A stretch of DNA of 64,000 nt from Maylandia zebra (Eukaryota > Chordata > Actinopteri > Cichliformes > Cichlidae). The first letter of the stretch is position 1, and every line of letters begins with the position of its first letter. Position numbers and translations under genes: made by a program. Below, one piece after another: positions 56,157-64,000 of this stretch. The stretch is from positions 25,925,786-25,989,785 of the forward strand of contig NC_135176.1 of the NCBI RefSeq assembly GCF_041146795.1. The letters are read 5' to 3'. A model generated the notes under the pieces. That model had not been told where the DNA came from, did not search any database, and saw only the letters and a program-made list of their open reading frames with translations.

Positions 56157-59100
56157 GTAAGTTAAAAAAAAAATCGAGAAGTAAAAGAGCACGGTTTATT
56201 TTTGGTTTTGCTTTTTTTGCGCGTTTTTATCAAAGAATAAAGTTTCGTGGAGGAGTGCAGAGTTTGAATGAGAATTGGATGCGTGTCTCTTCTTGGATGC
56301 GGCGACAATTTTCGGAGCGTTTGTTTCGTTTGCTCGAGACGTTGACGTGTTTTTATGTCGCGTGCTTCTGAGGAGTTCATTATCTTATTCCGTTAACAAG
56401 CTTTTGGCTTCTGTGTTGAATTTTCATCCTCATTTTAATATAGTAATATATGAACCTCCTGGTGTTGACTTCTACACGTTTTACATGTTTTATTTTTTTT
56501 AAGTTGCTTGTCGTCTTCGTGAAACGTCGCCTTTAAAGGTGTGTTTCATTACTGCGTAATTGATACTAATTAAGCACCAAATGCGTAGCTGTAGCCCGTA
56601 GAGCTAAGCGCGTGCACGCGGGCATGCGTCGAGCGTCTGAGGAGCTCGTGTGTTATAAAACTCTTCTCGGTCTGCGAAGAAAGTTGGTAAAGGTTTAATG
56701 CGACTGCTGTGAACATCTAAAGAACCACAACACTTTATGTAGACCACAGCACCAAATTTAGAAGAGGGTTGAGTTTTCAAGGCAGGGGCATTTTGTTTTT
56801 CTTTAGTTAAAGGATGGGATAGATAAGCACAGAGCAGTGCAATGTGTTTGTTTGTTTGCTTCAGTGTCTGTATATCCTCAGCTTGTGTCATTTTAAGAGC
56901 CAGTCTGAGTTTAACTTTTGTGAATATTTTTGCAAAGGCGTGACTCATTGCCTCAGGGAGCTGTGGAGGTTAGAAGCTGTTTATAGATCTTTTTAGTTGG
57001 GGCTTCTATGAACAATTTTCTTTGATTCTCTTGACCAGATTGGCTCAAATTGAGAAAAATACCTACAGTTTCCCGGTAGTGAAAGGTTCTCGTGTATTGT
57101 TTGTCTGGTCTGTCTGAGTACAAAATAAGACAGAGAAAAGCAGTATGCCTTAAGGACTTGGGGCTCATCAAAGCTATTCACAGGTAAGCAAACATTAGTT
57201 TAAGGTTTGAGGCTTGTTGAATAATCAATCTGCAAAGAAGTACAATACTGAATGCTTTTGTAATAACTGCAAATTCTTCCTTTTGTGCCCCTTTAAGTTA
57301 CATGACATATTAAAAAACAAGGTGGGTGGACTGAAACATTTCAATTTCAATATTTTGACTTTTTTTTTAAAGGTTCAAAACAATTTGAACCTTTTTGGGT
57401 TGTTGGGTTTTGTACTGTTTGACAATTTTAGCTATTTTAAGCTTTTCCCTTGAGCTGTGGAAAATTATGATGATTAATTTTTATGGAATTTTGTAGAAGT
57501 AGTAGGTTAACTGGGGAAATACTTGAAGTTTTTGGATAGCTAACTGCAACTCTACTGTTTATCTAGCCAGTGTAGGGTAATGGCACCATGCACCTTCTCA
57601 TTTTGAAGGACGTGATCAACTAGAGTGTGTTGTATATCGACGATACAGCTGTGTGCTTTCAACTTTATATTGGACTGTTAAATGCTGTACTGCTTTCATT
57701 ACAGTGGCTGATCCTTTTAAATGAACATGAAAAATGAAGAAAGATAAATTATTGACCTGATATGGGTGTCTTTAAATTTTTATTAGAATCATATTTGCAA
57801 AACACATTAATCAAAACTCATTAAGTCAGTTTCCCCACCCAAACCATCCGCCCTCTCGCAACTCACTTTGTCCTGACCTTATCCCTCTTTTTTTCCTTAA
57901 ATCCACATTTTTTTTACTCCATCAGCCTTGTCTTAATTGGGTTATCTCTATTTAATCCTCATCTCCCCTCTACCTCCTCTGGAGACCAAGTAAAGCTGTC
58001 TGTTTTTGGATTAGGTCATTAGCCTTTGGTAGAGACCCCGGACCCCTAAAGAGCTTCTAAACCAGCCCCTGTCAAAACTGACCTACTCCCTAATGGACCT
58101 TGAAGGGCACTTACTCGAATACAATTTGTGGCTAAAAGCATTTCTGCTGCATGGAAATGAACCCATCCTGAGCATGAGAAGAAACCCAAACATGAAGCTT
58201 TGTTGATGCACTGTATACAACCCACTATTGATTTCAGAGTCCAATGTTCATCAATATGATCATCACGTTCTGTTAAAAGAATGGGCAAGTGGTCCGGGAA
58301 TGGCGGTAGAGCAGTAAATCTGAGCAGTGGCTGAGCTTTTACGATGACATTTACAGAACAGAGAGTAGGGAAAGCAGACAGGCCTTTTTAGTTAATGCTG
58401 TTATGAAATATTTCTAACCAAACAAGGTTTTATCCATCGGTGCATTTGGAGGCTCGGAGGGATCCGCTCTGAGTTTCTGTGTGTAAAATGCCTCTTGCAT
58501 TCAGAAAACTGGCAGATGCTTTTATATAATATATGTTAGTGTAACAACATGTGAGTACCGCAGACTTTAGTAAGAAACTGCTGCAACTTACCTGAATAAA
58601 TATTTCTTTGTGATGTTAAAATGAGCAGCTGTATCGTAGTGTACCGCTAACTGTGACATCACCCAAAGACAGTGTGCTTTGTTGACAAAGTCAGTTATTC
58701 AGCGTACCTGCTAAAAGATAGGAGGTGCTGGTTTACTGTTGCATCAACTGGTTAGTTTGTTTGTGTTGTTATTTGACTTTGGTCTTTGAAAGGGTTAGTT
58801 CAAAACTGGATTAACCTGTTAAAAAAAGGTCACACAGTGGTAGACCAGCAACTTTCATGATCTGCAGGGTGAAATGGCGATTTTTGTCAAAGAAGTCTGT
58901 TGTGTTTAAGGAGTATCGTTGTCATAATAATACAGATACTGGGAAATTCCTCAATCCTCCTCACTATTTTGGATACTACAAGAGGTAAAAAATGACAGAA
59001 AATCAGTTATAAGTGAAGAGTCAGTTAAAAAAAAGAGAGAACAGCGATGACACTATCATGCAAAAAAGGTTTTAACATAATTGCATAGTGTATTTATGAC

Positions 59101-62100
59101 AAATATTTTAAGCTTGTCTTGGGGACTGCTAACAACGAAAAAGTCAGTATTTTTAGGTTTTCTGAGGTAGTGCTGTGCTTCTGGTGAATTGGCTCCATAC
59201 TTTGTTTGCTGATGAAACACAGTTGTTAAGGTAGTCTGCCACAATTTCTGTTTGGTTGCTGGTAGACTTTTCTTAGCTTCAGTTGGGAGAAACATAATGA
59301 TTTTTAGACCCAAACAGTTCTGTTATCCTGGTAAATTAACATCGTCTATTATAATGTTACAGACGTGCAGGGCTGATAACATTCACATCCCACCTGCAAA
59401 GTTTAGCCATGGCTGTTACCTTAATGATAATTAACAGTCAGCTAATGTGGCTGTTACATAAATGCACCTTCAGGCTTGGGATGGGCACTAAGAGTACACT
59501 ACCTTGTGACTCCCTGGGTTTGTAGCTATTGAGTAAATTGCTAATGCCTTGATTATACTCTGCTGCAGACAGGGACAGCTGGAGACTCAACAGATGAGTA
59601 GTCATTCCCGTTGCGCTTCTTTGAAGTCTGTCACTTGGATCGCATTGTAATTCAAATTTTCTACAAGTCCATACTGTCACAAAAAACAGGTAGGTACACA
59701 GATGTCCACACAGACCATCGCAAGCTGAAATTTACCTCACTGGGATCCGAACAGACCCACGGATAGTGTAATTAAGACTCATTGTTAAGCAATTAATGTT
59801 GCAACTGGAGCTTTATTGGCTTCTCGAAATTCCTCTTAAAGTGTTGTTAAGTGTTGTGAATGTCAACTACTGCAGATGCTAGTGAGGGGAGGGGCTGTAT
59901 GAAGTTATGTGTCAACTGGAGGAGATAAAAACAGGACTGCTGCTATTAATACTGATGCAAATGAGTACCTAATCCAGTGGTCAGTATCTGAGAATCAGTG
60001 TTTTTTGCAGCCCTAATAAGAAGAGCAATTTCTTTCTAAGTACAGTGTTTCCACAAATCACCACCTACTGTGGACACCCATGCAGTTAAAACATATGCCT
60101 TCAACCTTGGAGATATTATTTATTGTTGGACCATAAAGAAGTCGAACCAAGTGTCAAAAGCAAGCTATATCAATACAATTGGTAATGTCTCAACTTATAT
60201 CCTGTTTGGAAACATAACAAGAAAGCAAAGAAAAACATTGATATACTGCCCAGCTGTACCGTGAACTCGCATTGTTGTTGAAAACGATTAAGGGCACCTT
60301 CTAGAAAATGCTAAAGTTGTAAAGTTAGCCCCAAATCCCAGTTTTACTGGCCTTAGACACACTTTTCACTTGGAGGTAAACTTGAAAGTTTTCCTACAGA
60401 GCAGCTCATTCCAGCTCTAAAGAAAATTCAGTATCCAAACAATTCAGCTGCCTGTTAGGGAGTGACTCCTGATAATACCCCTATAGTATGGGTGTATCGG
60501 ATAGCCGCATACTATAGGGGTGGGTTGATGTTTAAAAAGTGGTTGTATTGACATCATTTGATCAGTTTTAACATCACTTGGGGAAGAAAATCTGTTGAAG
60601 TACTACAAGTATGATGCTTAATCAAAAACAATACCATGTTGCTGGTGTTATGTGTATTGAAGTGTTAAATGACATTAAGGTTTCTTTTATTTCCCTTTCA
60701 TATGCTTACCCACATTCAGCCTTTCTTAAATTCTTTTGGCTTTAAGCATTTTTGATAGAATTAATACACATCTGAAGGACTTTGTAATTTGTTATTTATG
60801 TGAAATATAATGAATAGATAGCAGTGGCAATTTGTCTAGCACAACTGCTGGACCAGCTCTAGTTTCAAACCCTGAAATGTAAGTGTTTCCTGGTTGTCAT
60901 CATATATCATATTTTAATATCCGTGGACAGTAAGCCAATCAATCAAGCTTTCTAAAGATGTCGCCTTTAAATATTTCTCAAATTGTTGAGTTATGAAAAT
61001 AATAATGTCATTTTTAGACAATAAGTGATGACCATGCAGTCCTCTACAATGTTATTTATAATTCATTGTGGTTTATATACATTTATTTATATTCTAAAAA
61101 TATCAGACTGTTGAATTATTAAACAGTCAATCCTGTAATTGAGACATTCAAATTCATGTTGACTCCAAGGTCATATTGAAAAATACTTGAAAATGAAAAT
61201 AAATTCATAGAGATATAAATATGCTATTAAAAATGTATTTGCTGTAAATCTGCAGGTCTATTTTTGACTTCTAAGAAAATATTTTTTGCAGCATGTAGAA
61301 AAATAAAAAAGCAGTCATAATGTATCCCAGTGAGTCAGTCTTCTCTAGTAAATAATGGCTGGTCTCCCTGACCTCCTCTTCATCCGTCTCCGTGGCTGAA
61401 TGCCTGGGAATGCCTACGCTTTGCTGCTGGGCTTGTCTGGATGTGGCAGGAAGTGTGCAGCTGTTGGCTGCAGTTGTCCATGTGGGATTAGTGCATTTGC
61501 CTGAGTGATAGCTAGGCATGACAGCCATATAATCTAATGTATTGGCTCATTGTTTTCATTAAAGAGAGTGTGCTGTTTGATCCCTGTAGTATTATAATGG
61601 TGACTTGCTGTAGCGTTAGGCATATGTAAGCTAATTCGGCTAACATGTAGGTCAGCACAGTGGACAATTAAATAAATACAAGCAATTGCATTAACTTTTT
61701 TTCATTACTTTAGCTAATCATTCGAACTTAAAAGCTTCTGAATAGATTGCAGGATACCTTGTGTGTTATTCCAGACTTTTAAGACATGGGGTTTGCATGT
61801 TTTGATTTAGACTATTTAAATGTTAGTAAATGTTAGGATTTTTAAGACATTTTTGACAGAAAGACTGGCACTTTCTTTAAACCTGAGTGGTTTAATTTGA
61901 CTTGATATTGTATATGATAGTAAACCAAGCATTTTCCTTTGTTGTCGGAGAACAAAGATGATCTAAGTATCATAGTTTCCCAGAGAACATAACTATTTTT
62001 TTTTTCATTTTGAATGTGTGCCAACACCAAGACAGCAGGCTTGATACCTTTTGTTTTAAAAGGTGCTCAACCTGGCTGCTTCTCTGCTGCAAATCGACTG

Positions 62101-64000
62101 GAACAAAAAAAAAAAAAAAGCATTTTGCTTGAGCGCTCATTGGTGTTTGTTGTTTCAGTTTGTGGTTTGAAGCCAGTGCATGCTCTGAAGATCCAAGACA
62201 TGTTTTGGGAAATCAAAGCCCTAGCTGTTTAGCTGGCAGGAACAGAGCTGACATCACCCTTAAGCCTAAATTGAAAGGTTTTTCAAGGGCCTTGTCTTGC
62301 ATGTGTAGTGGATGGTTGATGTTTGAGTGGGATTTTATTTCCAACAGCTGCCTCTGTAGTTTGATCCCTATCCTTCTGGGAGGGACTCTCCTGTATCGAC
62401 TACCTTTCTGGTGCTTCAGAGCTGCCCCAAAACATCCTCGCCTGGTATGTTATTCAAAGCACATCATTCACCACAGTGAGAAATCCATAAAGCGAACAAT
62501 CACCTCAGAAAAGATAGGACCTCTTTTAAGAGCTAGAGACGGTTGTCTAAGCAGACTCAGTCAGGGTGAAGGATGCAGGAAATTACTCATGAGACTTAAG
62601 AAGATATGTGTCCATTCAGGAGGTAAAGAATTTGTCATACGGTTGCTTCAGAGCGTTAAACTGTTATCACACAGTGTCAGAAACATGAAAAATCTCCCCA
62701 GAAACACATTAAGTTCATTTTTTAATACTTGTTCCCTTAAAAGGCATTGCAGAATTCAGTTTTTTTCAGGAATCTTGCAGGTTCAGGTTTTTCTCGTCTT
62801 GTTGGGAGAGTGCTCAGGGGCTTTTTTCATCACACTTCTTTGACTCACAAATATTGGATTTGGCTGCATTGCTCGCACAGGATTGATTATTTCTATCCAG
62901 TACTGTAAGAGCAGTGTGAAGTGAAGTAGAGGTATATTTTACCCTGCTGGATTGGCTGTGCGGATGATGTCAGCAAAGTTAGAGCATAAGAGTTACACCT
63001 TAAGAGTTACAGTGTCCTTGCACTGTAAATCATTTCCTTATATCCTTCATGTCCACTGCAGCGTAGCACCCACAGAACTCACAAAGTAGCATTATAATTT
63101 TGCAGCGGCTTGGACTGCATTGCAAGAGTAAAAATAATAACACAGGGCAATGATGTGGTTTATACTTTGCTAGTTGTTTTGTTAACTTTGGCAAAATGTG
63201 CTTTGTTGTTGGTGATATTTGGGAGGAGTAGTCTTCCGTCGTGTGGGATGCTGCCGGCATATTTGGATATTCATCCAGGAGTATTTACCATCTCAGCTTG
63301 TGTGTGTGACATCCCTATCACTCACAGCATTGGTTATCATGTTCATTTCACCTCACTGTTGCCAATTTAACAATTTTTAATAGCTCTTTGGGGACTTTTT
63401 TTTAAAGCACCATCCTCTCTCTTCTTTTCTGTTCAGCAGTGGGGAACTGAAAAGAATACCGACATTTTCTACTGCTCGTAAATTTGTCTCTTAGTAGGCA
63501 TCTGACTTGTAAATGTAGCAAAAATTATAGCAGAGACCATTTCTTTAACATTTGTGTACTGTGGCAATGTGAGACAACATCACAGTAACAAACTTGCCAT
63601 ACCTTGACATGTTCACATTTCTGCTTGTGGCTCTCTGGGGCCCTGCAAATATGGTATTAAGAACAACACTAGTCACAAGTTTAATCAGTCAGGGTCAAGT
63701 CCCAGCAAGAAGTCTTTCAGAGACATTCAGAAGCACCTTGCCCTGAAAAGCTGCTTCTTTTATCCCTTGAAAACGGTGCTGAAAGGCATCCTACAGGGGG
63801 AAAATTTCTTTGGTTTGAATGAGCACAAAGGAATCTTAAACTGCCTGAGAATTTCTGCAGTGGAAAATGATGATAAAGAAACAACATGCAGCTTGAAATG
63901 TTGACAGTAGCCTAAATAATTGCTTAAAATTTCCATTCACCAAGAAATGTATGATTATTTGTGACTCTCCTCCCGTGTCTTCTATAATTATGTATGTTAT
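56157..64000 (+). other. Probable long first intron of the gene at 56093
   Basis: No exon with a recognisable domain was found up to the window edge. Items seen are an 11-bp inverted repeat at 57369-57394, a 14-bp inverted repeat at 60477-60521, a 15-base A run at about 62105, and an unusually long open frame at 62160-62843 without recognised domain. The designation as intron depends on the exon call at 56093. Confidence 0.4.
60477..60521. repeat. 14-bp perfect inverted repeat with a 17-base loop
   Basis: ACCCCTATAGTATG (60477-60490) and CATACTATAGGGGT (60508-60521) are exact reverse complements. This could be the remains of a small inverted-repeat transposon. No flanking duplication was seen. 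Confidence 0.9.

Noticed and set aside
1..64000. CRISPR array, operon or phage-type defence system
   Set aside because: The window is vertebrate nuclear DNA with spliced genes; no regularly spaced repeats or prokaryotic gene clusters are present.

Overview
The window looks like nuclear DNA from a bony fish, most likely a percomorph teleost. It is AT-rich, with short exons split by GT-AG and a few GC-AG introns. It carries repeat types typical of teleosts: L2/Jockey-like and RTE-like LINEs, tRNA-derived SINEs, hAT and Tc1 relics. Two of its genes, styxl1 followed by tmem120a on the same strand, are neighbours in the same order in tetrapods. The species cannot be fixed from sequence alone. There is no bacterial or phage content, no CRISPR array and no recognisable tRNA or rRNA gene.

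Layout. (1) 1-3.2 kb: no gene; repeat-like sequence. (2) 3.2-12.4 kb: a local array of PIM-like serine/threonine kinase units. Copy 1 (3320-5229) has seven exons that join into an intact 328-residue kinase. Copy 2 (7025-7590) has lost the middle of the gene. Copy 3 (11681-12393) has frameshifts and is cut off. LINE fragments and a duplicated non-coding block lie between the copies, so the array grew by segmental duplication including transposons. (3) 12.4-15.3 kb: repeats and a possible solo LTR. (4) 15.5-19.0 kb: styxl1, a catalytically dead dual-specificity phosphatase with a rhodanese-like N-terminus. (5) 19.1-20.0 kb: an internally deleted RTE-like LINE. (6) 21.7-29.4 kb: tmem120a, 12 exons, 347 residues. 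A perfect 38-bp inverted repeat abuts the acceptor of exon 9, and a 990-bp hAT element with an intact target duplication lies in intron 9. (7) 29.9-56.0 kb: about 26 kb without a recognisable gene, holding SINE, Tc1 and LINE relics, hairpins and several candidate control elements (RFX X-boxes, paired GATA motifs, a CTCF-like motif). (8) 56.09 kb to the end: a signal-peptide first exon of an unidentified secreted or membrane protein, followed by what is probably its long first intron.

The genes do not form one pathway. The kinase array is a lineage-specific expansion, styxl1-tmem120a is an old syntenic pair, and the gene at 56 kb lies beyond a gene desert of the kind that often holds distal regulation. 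I found no convincing new multi-gene system. The most notable signals are the splice-site hairpin, the kinase array and its breakpoints, the GC-AG introns, and the X-boxes near styxl1 and in the desert.
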